Positions 1 through 7,042 of a stretch of 12,760 nucleotides of DNA are shown here, one piece after another (the first letter of the stretch is position 1; every line of letters begins with the position of its first letter). The DNA is taken from assembly GCF_905209685.1 (NCBI RefSeq), contig NZ_CAJLUB010000042.1:1-12760 (forward strand), given 5' to 3'. Position numbers and translations under genes: made by a program. A model generated the notes under the pieces. It was not told the origin of the DNA, did not search any database, and saw only the letters and a program-made list of their open reading frames with translations. This DNA is from an uncultured Veillonella sp. (GTDB lineage Bacteria; Bacillota; Negativicutes; Veillonellales; Veillonellaceae).

Positions 1-91
1 CAGTACCCACGTCATCGACATTGAGGTCAACATCATAGTCCTGAATCTGCTGTTTAATTATAGCAGTGATTTCTTCAGGCTTCATTTTCAT
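1..91 (-). CDS. atpA: ATP synthase F1 alpha subunit, N-terminal fragment
   Basis: Only the first 30 codons are inside the window; the gene continues past the left edge. The readable N-terminus begins MKMKPEEITAIIKQQIQDYD, which is the usual start of F1 alpha (an N-terminal helix that contacts the delta subunit). The alpha subunit carries non-catalytic nucleotide sites in the cytoplasmic alpha3beta3 hexamer. I chose the ATG at 91 because AGGGGTG at 109-103 lies 11 nt upstream; the second ATG (at 85) would be 17 nt away. It follows atpH directly, as in the standard atpBEFHAGDC order, and its ribosome binding site overlaps the last codons and stop of atpH. Identification rests on position plus the short N-terminus, so no catalytic motif can be checked. 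Confidence 0.9.
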   Translation of the reverse strand, partial: MKMKPEEITAIIKQQIQDYDVDLNVDDVGT

Positions 92-107
92 ATATACCCA
101 TTCACCC

Positions 108-659
108 CTATCTAATAGAGTTCGTTCTTAATAAAGATTTTTCTAATTCTTGCAAGCGACGAGATACAGAGCCATCAATGCGTTTATCCCCTACTTGAAT
201 GATAATACCACCCATAATGGAAGGATCTTGACGCACGGATAGAATAACATCTTTGCCCGTTACCTCTCGTAATTTAGCTTGTACAGATGCTTCTATATCA
301 GCTGTGATTGGTTCTGCTACAGTGACAGTAGCTTCTAGAATACCACGAGCTTCGCGTGATTTCTTAATAAATGCCGCAATAGTCTGCTTTATATAGCGAT
401 CACGACCACGTTTAATCATCACATAAATAAAATGCAAAGCAACCTTATCGAGACTAGATTCAAAAATTTTACCAATCAGCTTAATCTTTGCATCTTCTGT
501 AACAGTTGGATTTTCAAGGAATGAGCTTAATTCAGGTTGCTCATCCATTACAGATGCTACATAGCCTAATTGCTCCTCCATGAGATCCAACTTATTTTGT
601 TCTTGAGCTAATTCAAACATAGCTGAACTGTATTTATCTGCTACAATTTCTATGCTCAT
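108..659 (-). CDS. atpH: ATP synthase F1 delta subunit (OSCP-like)
   Basis: 183 aa, a normal length for bacterial delta. The subunit forms the peripheral stalk connection between the top of F1 (alpha N-termini) and the b-subunit dimer. The N-terminal part (about residues 1-110) is the helical OSCP domain, starting VADKYSSAMFELAQEQ. The C-terminal part carries the family signature around residues 147-165 (PSIMGGIIIQVGDKRIDGS) followed by the typical SVSRRLQEL segment. The ATG at 659 is 4 nt after the atpF stop and is preceded by AGGGTTGTGAT, a modest Shine-Dalgarno, which suggests translational coupling to atpF. No truncation or odd composition is seen. Confidence 0.96.
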   Translation of the reverse strand: MSIEIVADKYSSAMFELAQEQNKLDLMEEQLGYVASVMDEQPELSSFLENPTVTEDAKIKLIGKIFESSLDKVALHFIYVMIKRGRDRYIKQTIAAFIKKSREARGILEATVTVAEPITADIEASVQAKLREVTGKDVILSVRQDPSIMGGIIIQVGDKRIDGSVSRRLQELEKSLLRTNSIR

Positions 660-663
660 CGTA

Positions 664-1161
664 TCACAACCCTATCGTTTTACTATCAAGTTGACGAATA
701 GCGTCTTCGATCAATTTCGTATTAGTTTCGCTGTTCATATCTTTAGCAACAACTTTACCAGCCATAGCTACAGATAAGGAAACAACTTCATTGCGCAAGC
801 TGTTCATAGCACGATCACGTTCAATGGCAATATCTTGACGAGCACGATTTTTTTCTTGTTCAATTTGCTCGCGAGCTGTTGCTAATTGTTCACGTGTTGT
901 ATTTTCTGCTTCTTGAATTGCTTTTTCAACAATTTTTTGTGCCTCTACACGAGCATTAGAAATTTGAGCTGCATAATCAGCTTTAAATTCCTCTGCTTCT
1001 GCACGAGCTTTTTCTGCAGCTTCTAAGTCTTTAGCAATTCGTTCTTTACGTTCTGTCATCATAGCCAATAATGGTTTATATGCAAAACGAGCCAATAGCC
1101 AAACTAATATAAAAAAGTTCAACATTTGAGCAAGAATCGTTCCAAGGCTTAAGTCAACCAA
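664..1161 (-). CDS. atpF: ATP synthase Fo b subunit (peripheral stalk)
   Basis: 165 aa. One N-terminal membrane helix (about residues 5-27, ILAQMLNFFILVWLLARFAY) is followed by a long charged coiled coil rich in Ala, Glu, Lys and Arg (about residues 35-140). This is the classic b-subunit design, which anchors F1 to the membrane and holds the stator. The start codon is TTG at 1161: GGAGG lies 7-8 nt upstream in the atpE-atpF gap, and the next ATG (codon 13) would remove half the membrane helix. The gene sits between atpE (18-nt gap) and atpH (4-nt gap). A single b gene is present here, with no b-prime partner, as is usual for Firmicutes. Confidence 0.96.
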   Translation of the reverse strand: MVDLSLGTILAQMLNFFILVWLLARFAYKPLLAMMTERKERIAKDLEAAEKARAEAEEFKADYAAQISNARVEAQKIVEKAIQEAENTTREQLATAREQIEQEKNRARQDIAIERDRAMNSLRNEVVSLSVAMAGKVVAKDMNSETNTKLIEDAIRQLDSKTIGL

Positions 1162-1179
1162 GGTTATTCCTCCTCGTTA

Positions 1180-2129
<950 letters not shown>

Positions 2130-2173
2130 AATAAAAACCTTATATATTTACAATTAATATAAATATATTATAT

Positions 2174-2189
2174 ATGTATCATCATACAT
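2174..2189. repeat. Short inverted repeat in atpI-atpB spacer
   Basis: ATGTAT (2174-2179), a CATC loop, then ATACAT (2184-2189): a perfect 6-bp stem. It lies at the expected transcription start of the candidate atpB promoter. It is AT-rich and too weak to act as a terminator; an operator or leader structure is possible. Confidence 0.35.
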
Positions 2190-2190
2190 C

Positions 2191-2218
2191 GTTATAGATA
2201 TATAATCAACACTTACAA
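2191..2218 (-). promoter_or_regulatory. Candidate promoter for atpB
   Basis: On the minus strand TTGTAA (2218-2213) is followed after 16 nt by TATAAC (2196-2191), 4/6 and 5/6 matches to sigma-70 -35 and -10 boxes. It would start transcription about 55 nt before the atpB ATG. An overlapping alternative is TTGTTT (2227-2222), 17 nt, TATATA (2204-2199). The region is very AT-rich, so chance matches are likely. Confidence 0.3.
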
Positions 2219-2250
2219 GGTAAACAATTCCAATTACTCATAATCACATT

Positions 2251-2276
2251 GTGTATAATGCATTATCGGTATACAC
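2251..2276. repeat. Nested palindromes in atpI-atpB spacer
   Basis: Outer arms GTGTATA (2251-2257) and TATACAC (2270-2276) are perfect reverse complements. Inside and overlapping the left arm is the perfect 12-bp palindrome ATAATGCATTAT (2255-2266). The two pairings are mutually exclusive as a hairpin. The element lies 27 nt after the atpI stop and upstream of the candidate atpB promoter. There is no T tract, so it is not an intrinsic terminator; a DNA-binding site is possible. Confidence 0.4.
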
Positions 2277-2303
2277 CTATCATTCTTACTGCTACTTACG
2301 GGG

Positions 2304-2672
2304 TCAGAAATGCCGACTAAGCCACCAATACACCACATATAATGCCGGTTGTATGAGTGCAATACCTATAAACATGCTAACAGCTTCAACACCAGGTATT
2401 TTTAATCCTAAGACGACCAAAGAGCCTACTAACATAAGACGCCATATCATCTGCCTGCGAGCTTTACGTACGGCTTTATAAGGGTCTCCTGACACAATAG
2501 ATTGTCCATGCAAAGCCAAGCTAAGCAAGTAGAGTACCATTATAAAAATGCCCCAAAGCCATCCCCATAGATACACTTCTAAGCCACATAAAACTTGTAT
2601 TATACCGCCTAAAAAGGCAATAAAAAAACAAGTTAGTAGCACACGCACTATGAATTTAATATATTGATTCAT
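2304..2672 (-). CDS. atpI: ATP synthase subunit I (AtpI-like membrane protein)
   Basis: 122 aa with four predicted membrane helices (about residues 6-28, 33-53, 75-95, 97-118) and a basic cytoplasmic loop between the second and third (DPYKAVRKARRQ, about 63-74). Size, topology and position directly upstream of atpB match the AtpI/UncI family, which is implicated in c-ring assembly and is not part of the finished enzyme. The primary sequence is poorly conserved in this family, so assignment leans on context. ATG 2672 has GTGAGG about 5 nt upstream, and the gap to the preceding small gene is 10 nt. It is separated from atpB by 174 nt, unusually loose compared with the rest of the unit. Confidence 0.85.
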   Translation of the reverse strand: MNQYIKFIVRVLLTCFFIAFLGGIIQVLCGLEVYLWGWLWGIFIMVLYLLSLALHGQSIVSGDPYKAVRKARRQMIWRLMLVGSLVVLGLKIPGVEAVSMFIGIALIQPALYVVYWWLSRHF

Positions 2673-2682
2673 ATATACCTCA

Positions 2683-2877
2683 CTACTTAACTTGTTTATA
2701 TAACATATAAAAGCCTGTTATAGCTCCAATAAGACCAAATATAACCATACATAATGGTTCAGTTCTAAACCAACCATCTAGTATATATCCAATCCCAATA
2801 AAGCCACCTATACAGAAAACGAGTGTGAGCCCCGCCGATGTTGCCATGGCGAGGGCTTTCACAAGGTCCTTATCCAT
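2683..2877 (-). CDS. atpZ: AtpZ/AtpI-type small membrane protein
   Basis: 64 aa if started at ATG 2877. Two membrane helices (about residues 11-33 and 42-60) flank the motif GYILDGWF (about 29-36) with an aspartate at the membrane edge, typical of the AtpZ-like family (putative F1Fo accessory or Mg2+/Ca2+ transport subunit). I prefer ATG 2877 because the wecB stop TAA ends at 2879, giving TAATATG, a stop-start junction that implies translational coupling. No good Shine-Dalgarno is seen for it. A TTG at 2889, overlapping the wecB end, would add four residues and also lacks a clear Shine-Dalgarno. The position ahead of atpI and atpB supports an ATP synthase role, which is inferred from family and context. 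Confidence 0.82.
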   Translation of the reverse strand: MDKDLVKALAMATSAGLTLVFCIGGFIGIGYILDGWFRTEPLCMVIFGLIGAITGFYMLYKQVK

Positions 2878-2878
2878 A

Positions 2879-4021
2879 TTATTTACCAAAACGTTCAGGA
2901 CGATTAGGATCGCCTAAAAATTCATGGCGCAACGCTTGGATGATGCGTTCAGATGCTTTGCCGTCACCATATGGGTTAACGGAATTAGACATCAATTTAT
3001 AAGCCTCTGCATTGCTCAACAATTCATGAGCTGCTGCATGTACAGCGTCTTTGTCAGTACCTACAAGGCGCACAGTACCAGCTTCAACAGCTTCTGGGCG
3101 TTCTGTAGTATCACGCAATACGAGAACTGGTTTACCAAGAGCTGGTGCTTCCTCTTGAATCCCACCAGAATCAGTAAGAATCAAATAGGATTTAGCCATC
3201 AAATTAGCAAATGGTTCGTAATCAAGCGGGTCAATTAATGTAACACGTTCTACAGAACCGAGTTCTTCTTGTACAACTTGGCGAACTTTAGGATTCTTAT
3301 GTACAGGGAATACCACTTGAATATCTTTAAATTCATCAAGCAAATCGCGAATAGCTTGGTATACATGGCGCATAGGCTCACCCAAGTTTTCACGGCGATG
3401 TGTAGTAACAAGCACTGTACGTTTTTCAGGATCTAATGCATTGATAGCAGCATCATCAAACACATAATTTTCTTGTACTGTTGTATCAAGGGCATCAATA
3501 ACCGTATTGCCTGTTACATACAAATGGTCTGTATTTATATTTTCTTTTTTAAGATTACTTTCAGAACTAGCTGTTGGTGCAAAATGATATGTCGCAATAG
3601 AACCAGTCAACTTGCGGTTCATCTCTTCTGGGAATGGAGAGTAAATATCACCAGTGCGAAGGCCTGCTTCTACATGGCCTACAGGAATTTCTTGATAGAA
3701 GGACGCCAAAGCACCTGCAAAGGTAGTTGTAGTATCACCATGTACAAGAACCACATCAGGTTTAGCTTCTTCTAATACATCTTTAAGGCCCATCAATGCA
3801 CGGTTTGTTACATCGTACAATGTTTGACCTTGGCTCATAATATTCAAGTCGTAATCAGGGGTAATATTAAACAAGTTTAGTACTTGATCGAGCATATCGC
3901 GATGTTGTGCCGTAACGGTTACAATCGGTTCCATATCCGGTGCTGCTTCTAATGCTTTTACAAGAGGAGCCATCTTGATAGCCTCAGGTCTTGTACCAAA
4001 GATTGTCATAACTTTTAACAT
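2879..4021 (-). CDS. wecB: UDP-N-acetylglucosamine 2-epimerase (non-hydrolysing)
   Basis: 380 aa cytoplasmic GT-B-fold enzyme that interconverts UDP-GlcNAc and UDP-ManNAc (called MnaA in Gram-positives). Motifs in order: [12 protein letters not shown] (9-20), [13 protein letters not shown] (93-105) with D96, HVEAGLRT (116-123) with E118, PFPEEMNR (129-136) with E132, TTHRREN (206-212) with H208, and [21 protein letters not shown] near the C-terminus. D96, E118, E132 and H208 correspond to the catalytic set known from E. coli WecB. ATG 4021 is chosen because GGAGG (4031-4027) lies 5 nt upstream; longer starts up to 4072 would read through a terminator hairpin and give a non-family N-terminus. 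It follows wecA, pointing to lipid-linked GlcNAc-ManNAc glycan synthesis, and abuts the atp genes. A similar mnaA-atpI linkage is known in Bacillus. Confidence 0.97.
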   Translation of the reverse strand: MLKVMTIFGTRPEAIKMAPLVKALEAAPDMEPIVTVTAQHRDMLDQVLNLFNITPDYDLNIMSQGQTLYDVTNRALMGLKDVLEEAKPDVVLVHGDTTTTFAGALASFYQEIPVGHVEAGLRTGDIYSPFPEEMNRKLTGSIATYHFAPTASSESNLKKENINTDHLYVTGNTVIDALDTTVQENYVFDDAAINALDPEKRTVLVTTHRRENLGEPMRHVYQAIRDLLDEFKDIQVVFPVHKNPKVRQVVQEELGSVERVTLIDPLDYEPFANLMAKSYLILTDSGGIQEEAPALGKPVLVLRDTTERPEAVEAGTVRLVGTDKDAVHAAAHELLSNAEAYKLMSNSVNPYGDGKASERIIQALRHEFLGDPNRPERFGK

Positions 4022-4046
4022 AGTTGCCTCCAACATAGTAGGATAG

Positions 4047-4071
4047 AAAAAATGGGGCGCCAAGCGCCCCA
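4047..4071 (-). terminator. Rho-independent terminator between wecA and wecB
   Basis: On the minus strand TGGGGCGC, loop TTG, GCGCCCCA forms a perfect 8-bp GC-rich stem (4071-4053), followed at once by six T (4052-4047). It starts 5 nt after the wecA stop codon. The T tract ends only 15 nt before the wecB Shine-Dalgarno, so wecB expression must come from read-through unless an overlapping promoter exists. The plus strand has no T tract after the hairpin, so it acts only leftward. Confidence 0.85.
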
Positions 4072-4076
4072 CATGG

Positions 4077-5228
4077 TTATTTCTTATGGGAATCCTCGGA
4101 TTCCTCTAAAGCTTTTGCCAATTCTTCACGATCAAAGGAAATAGTTTCATCTGAATCGCTGCGTTCAATTGTAGGACGTGGTAGTGGATGACCTGCCGCA
4201 TCACTGTGAGTAATAACACCAAGACGACGAGCCACATAAATACTACCTAAGAAGATAACGAGTACTAATGCGATACCAATCCAAGCATTGACCTCTGCTA
4301 CGATGACGGATACGCCACCAAAGAGAGCCGTTACAGCATACATCATTAGCACTGCTTGTTTTTGAGATAAGCCCTGTGCTAACAAACGATGATGCACATG
4401 GCCTTTATCAGGCTTGAAAATCGGACGACCGCTGATTTTACGGCGCACGATAGCAAACAATGTATCGAGAATTGGTAAGCCTAGCACGATAGCTGGTACC
4501 ACTAATGCAATAGTAGCCGCCGTTTTAACGGCTCCCATTACAGAAATAGCGGCTAATGTATAACCAAGGAGCATAGAGCCCGTATCACCCATGAAGATTT
4601 TCGCTGGGTTAAAGTTATACCGCAAGAACCCTACTGTTGCACCTGCTAGTGCCAATGAAATACAGGCAAGGTCTGTTTGACCAAGTTGTAATGTCATAGC
4701 ACAAACAGCAATACAAGCAATAAAGGAAATGCCTGCTGCCAAGCCATCAAGTCCATCGATAAGGTTTACGATATTCGTAAAGCCTACAATCCAGAAAATA
4801 GTCAATGGAGCAGACCAATATTTAAGGTATACCACACCACCCCAAGGAAGGTTGATGAAGTCTACGCGAATATCGTAAGCTACCAAAATAGCTGCCGCTA
4901 TGATTTGGCCCATCAACTTAGTCTTTGGCTCAATTTGTTTAATATCATCCCATATGCCGACAAGCACAAGGATAACGGTACCAAGCACAAAGCCAAATAG
5001 TTTATGGTCATGTGGGATAGATCCATTAAAGAGGACCGATCCTATATAACCGAGGAAGATTGCTAACCCACCAAGTCGTGGAATAGCACCATGATGTACC
5101 TTGCGGGCATCAGGTTTATCTATTGCCCCAACAGCAACGGCAAAGCGTTTCACCAAAGGGGTAAGTGCAAAGGTTATGACGAGCGCCAGAGCAAAGGCCC
5201 ATACATAATCGAGCACATAATCACTCAT
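4077..5228 (-). CDS. wecA: Undecaprenyl-phosphate GlcNAc-1-phosphate transferase (WecA/TagO-like)
   Basis: 383 aa polytopic inner-membrane enzyme (about ten or eleven helices) of the MraY/WecA/TagO superfamily. It transfers GlcNAc-1-phosphate from UDP-GlcNAc to undecaprenyl phosphate, the first step of many surface glycans. Visible motifs: [17 protein letters not shown] (38-54), catalytic Asp pair D94-D95 in [14 protein letters not shown] (155-163), MGDTGS (213-218) and the HVHHRLL loop (277-283) that marks WecA/TagO rather than MraY. A charged cytoplasmic tail follows residue 340. ATG 5228 has TTGGAGG 6-7 nt upstream. The neighbouring wecB supplies UDP-ManNAc, so the pair could build a GlcNAc-ManNAc linkage unit. 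The exact glycan (LPS, ECA-like, capsule) cannot be told from here. A terminator follows the stop codon. Confidence 0.94.
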   Translation of the reverse strand: MSDYVLDYVWAFALALVITFALTPLVKRFAVAVGAIDKPDARKVHHGAIPRLGGLAIFLGYIGSVLFNGSIPHDHKLFGFVLGTVILVLVGIWDDIKQIEPKTKLMGQIIAAAILVAYDIRVDFINLPWGGVVYLKYWSAPLTIFWIVGFTNIVNLIDGLDGLAAGISFIACIAVCAMTLQLGQTDLACISLALAGATVGFLRYNFNPAKIFMGDTGSMLLGYTLAAISVMGAVKTAATIALVVPAIVLGLPILDTLFAIVRRKISGRPIFKPDKGHVHHRLLAQGLSQKQAVLMMYAVTALFGGVSVIVAEVNAWIGIALVLVIFLGSIYVARRLGVITHSDAAGHPLPRPTIERSDSDETISFDREELAKALEESEDSHKK

Positions 5229-5260
5229 AAGACACCTCCAACAACTGGGTTAAAACAATA

Positions 5261-6619
5261 TTAGTTCGTTAAGCTACGAATAGGTGCAGGAATACGACCA
5301 CCACGTGCGATGAACTCAGCTGCACTATATGGGCTTACTTCAATGATTGGAGCATAGCCTAACAAGCCACCAAACTCAACAACCTCACCTACTGTTTTAC
5401 CAGGTACAGGAATTACACGAACCGCAGTTGTCTTATTATTAATCATACCAATAGCAGATTCATCAGCAATGATTGCAGAAATTGTATCTGCTGTTGTGTC
5501 TCCAGGAATAGCAATCATGTCAAGGCCCACAGAACAAACACATGTCATAGCCTCTAATTTATCGAGGGATAAACTGCCACAAGATACAGCATCAATCATA
5601 CCCGCATCTTCAGATACTGGAATAAATGCACCACTGAGACCGCCTACGTGAGAAGATGCCATAAGGCCACCTTTTTTCACTGCATCATTCAATAATGCAA
5701 GGGCTGCTGTACTACCGTGACAACCACAAGAGGATAAGCCCATTTCTTCAAGAACGTGAGCTACTGAGTCACCTACAGCTGGTGTTGGTGCCAAGGACAA
5801 GTCAATGATACCGAATGGTTTGCCAAGACGGCGAGATGCCTCTTGTGCTACCAACTGGCCTACACGGGTAATTTTGAAAGCAGTGCGTTTAATTGTTTCT
5901 GCTACAACATCAAAGGATTGACCACGTACAGATTCTAGTGCGTGTTTTACAACGCCTGGACCAGATACGCCTACAGAAATGGCACTATCACCTTCAGTTA
6001 CACCAAAGAAGGCACCGGCCATGAACGGATTATCCTCTACAGGGTTACAGAAAATAACAAGCTTAGCACAACCAAGAGCATCATTATCCTTTGTAAGTTC
6101 TGCCGTTTTCTTAACGATGATCCCCATGTCGCGAACTGCATCCATGTTGATACCCGTTTTAGTAGAGCCCACACCTACAGAGCTACATACGATATCTGTA
6201 GTTGCCAACGCTTCTGGGATGGAATCAATCAAAATGCGGTCAGCCCGTGTAGCACCTTTTGTTACAAGAGCAGAGAAACCGCCGATAAAGTTTACACCTA
6301 CTGTTTTTGCAGCGCGATCCATCGCTTCTGCAATAGGAACATAAGATGTTAAATCACTACCACCAGCCACTAATGAGATCGGTGTTACAGAAATACGTTT
6401 GTTAATGATAGGAATACCAAACTCGCGCTCAATATCTTCACCGGTAGACACAAGGTGTTCTGCTTCTTTCGTAATGCGATCATAAATACGATCACACAAC
6501 TCTTTACCAGAGCTAGATGCACATTCAAGCAAGCTAATACCCATTGTAATGGTACGTACGTCAAGCTTGTTATCATGAATCATCTGATTCGTTTCTAAAA
6601 TATTGTCGATAGATAACAT
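5261..6619 (-). CDS. DUF711/UPF0210 protein (PFL-like family), function unknown
   Basis: 452 aa, full length for the UPF0210/DUF711 family, which has a fold distantly related to pyruvate formate-lyase but is not known to act as a glycyl-radical enzyme. Recognisable family segments: NILETNQMI near the N-terminus, [11 protein letters not shown] (80-90), FIGGFSALV (111-119), [14 protein letters not shown] (149-162), [14 protein letters not shown] (274-287), [10 protein letters not shown] (298-307) with C298 and C300, [16 protein letters not shown] (326-341) and [16 protein letters not shown] (360-375). The conserved cysteines suggest a metal or redox site, but no reaction is established. ATG 6619 has GGAGG 5 nt upstream. 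It sits 8 nt behind the ACT-domain gene and 32 nt ahead of wecA. The ACT-DUF711 pairing recurs in many Firmicutes (for example streptococci), so the two proteins probably act together. Confidence 0.93.
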   Translation of the reverse strand: MLSIDNILETNQMIHDNKLDVRTITMGISLLECASSSGKELCDRIYDRITKEAEHLVSTGEDIEREFGIPIINKRISVTPISLVAGGSDLTSYVPIAEAMDRAAKTVGVNFIGGFSALVTKGATRADRILIDSIPEALATTDIVCSSVGVGSTKTGINMDAVRDMGIIVKKTAELTKDNDALGCAKLVIFCNPVEDNPFMAGAFFGVTEGDSAISVGVSGPGVVKHALESVRGQSFDVVAETIKRTAFKITRVGQLVAQEASRRLGKPFGIIDLSLAPTPAVGDSVAHVLEEMGLSSCGCHGSTAALALLNDAVKKGGLMASSHVGGLSGAFIPVSEDAGMIDAVSCGSLSLDKLEAMTCVCSVGLDMIAIPGDTTADTISAIIADESAIGMINNKTTAVRVIPVPGKTVGEVVEFGGLLGYAPIIEVSPYSAAEFIARGGRIPAPIRSLTN

Positions 6620-6627
6620 AGTGCCTC

Positions 6628-6903
6628 CTATCCTACACGGTGCATGCTTAAGAAAATATCAGCATGTTGTGCACGGATTTCAACACCAAGTTCTTTACCG
6701 AGTGCATTCAAAGCATCTTGAATAGATGTCAAATCTTTCACATCTTCAGACTTTGTTTCACACATCATAATCATATTGAAAACGCCATCAAGAATGGTTT
6801 GATTTATAGACATAATGTTTACGCCGTGGTTAGCAAGTACAGTACTAACCCCTGCAATGATACCAACGCGGTCAACGCCGACAACGGTAACAACTAATTT
6901 CAT
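6628..6903 (-). CDS. ACT-domain protein, UPF0237 family
   Basis: 91 aa, essentially a single ACT domain: [23 protein letters not shown] (about residues 5-27) with the first-strand/helix ligand-binding turn, then [20 protein letters not shown] (28-47). Stand-alone ACT proteins of this family are thought to bind a small ligand, often an amino acid, and to regulate a partner. ATG 6903 gives the usual family start MKLVVTVVG and has AAGGTGA (6914-6908) just upstream; a GTG at 6924 would add seven non-family residues ahead of the Shine-Dalgarno. The stop TAG overlaps the Shine-Dalgarno of the next gene (GGATAGGAGG), so it is tightly coupled to the DUF711 gene. It is probably the first gene of the unit, with an extended -10 promoter candidate upstream. 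Confidence 0.92.
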   Translation of the reverse strand: MKLVVTVVGVDRVGIIAGVSTVLANHGVNIMSINQTILDGVFNMIMMCETKSEDVKDLTSIQDALNALGKELGVEIRAQHADIFLSMHRVG

Positions 6904-6937
6904 AACATCACCTTTTCTGAGCACTACAAACTATTTG

Positions 6938-6950
6938 ACCCATATAGGGT
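6938..6950. repeat. Short inverted repeat in ACT gene leader
   Basis: ACCC, ATATA, GGGT (6938-6950) is an interrupted palindrome, loosely extended by flanking TTGA (6935-6938) and TCAA (6953-6956). It lies between the extended -10 and the ACT Shine-Dalgarno, so it could be an operator or a weak leader hairpin. No T tract follows on either strand. Confidence 0.3.
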
Positions 6951-6972
6951 ATTCAATAAACTATATTAATAT

Positions 6973-6981
6973 ATTATATCA
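6973..6981 (-). promoter_or_regulatory. Extended -10 promoter candidate for ACT-DUF711-wecA unit
   Basis: On the minus strand TGATATAAT is a perfect extended -10 (TGnTATAAT). Transcription would start near 6966, about 62 nt before the ACT start codon. No good -35 is seen at 16-18 nt, which is tolerated with an extended -10. It lies in the only sizeable gap (134 nt) between pgm and the ACT gene. Confidence 0.5.
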
Positions 6982-7022
6982 CATTTATTACTTTTCTACG
7001 GTGAAATCTTCATGAGTTTTCA

Positions 7023-7042
7023 TGTAAAAACAGTATTTTACA
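7023..7042 (-). other. AT-rich hairpin overlapping pgm stop
   Basis: On the minus strand TGTAAAA, a 6-nt loop, then TTTTACA forms a 7-bp stem spanning the pgm stop codon. It has one G-C pair per side and no free T tract, so it is at best a weak transcript end. No stronger terminator for pgm is visible before the ACT promoter. Confidence 0.25.

Noticed and set aside
4022..4072. Possible N-terminal extension of WecB by 17 residues
   Set aside because: It would translate the terminator hairpin and the Shine-Dalgarno. The family N-terminus and a well-placed GGAGG both support the ATG at 4021.
5942..6352. Two long plus-strand open frames (about 136 and 121 codons) antisense to the DUF711 gene
   Set aside because: They overlap each other in different frames opposite a well-recognised gene, lack Shine-Dalgarno sequences and resemble no family. 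They reflect codon usage on the other strand.
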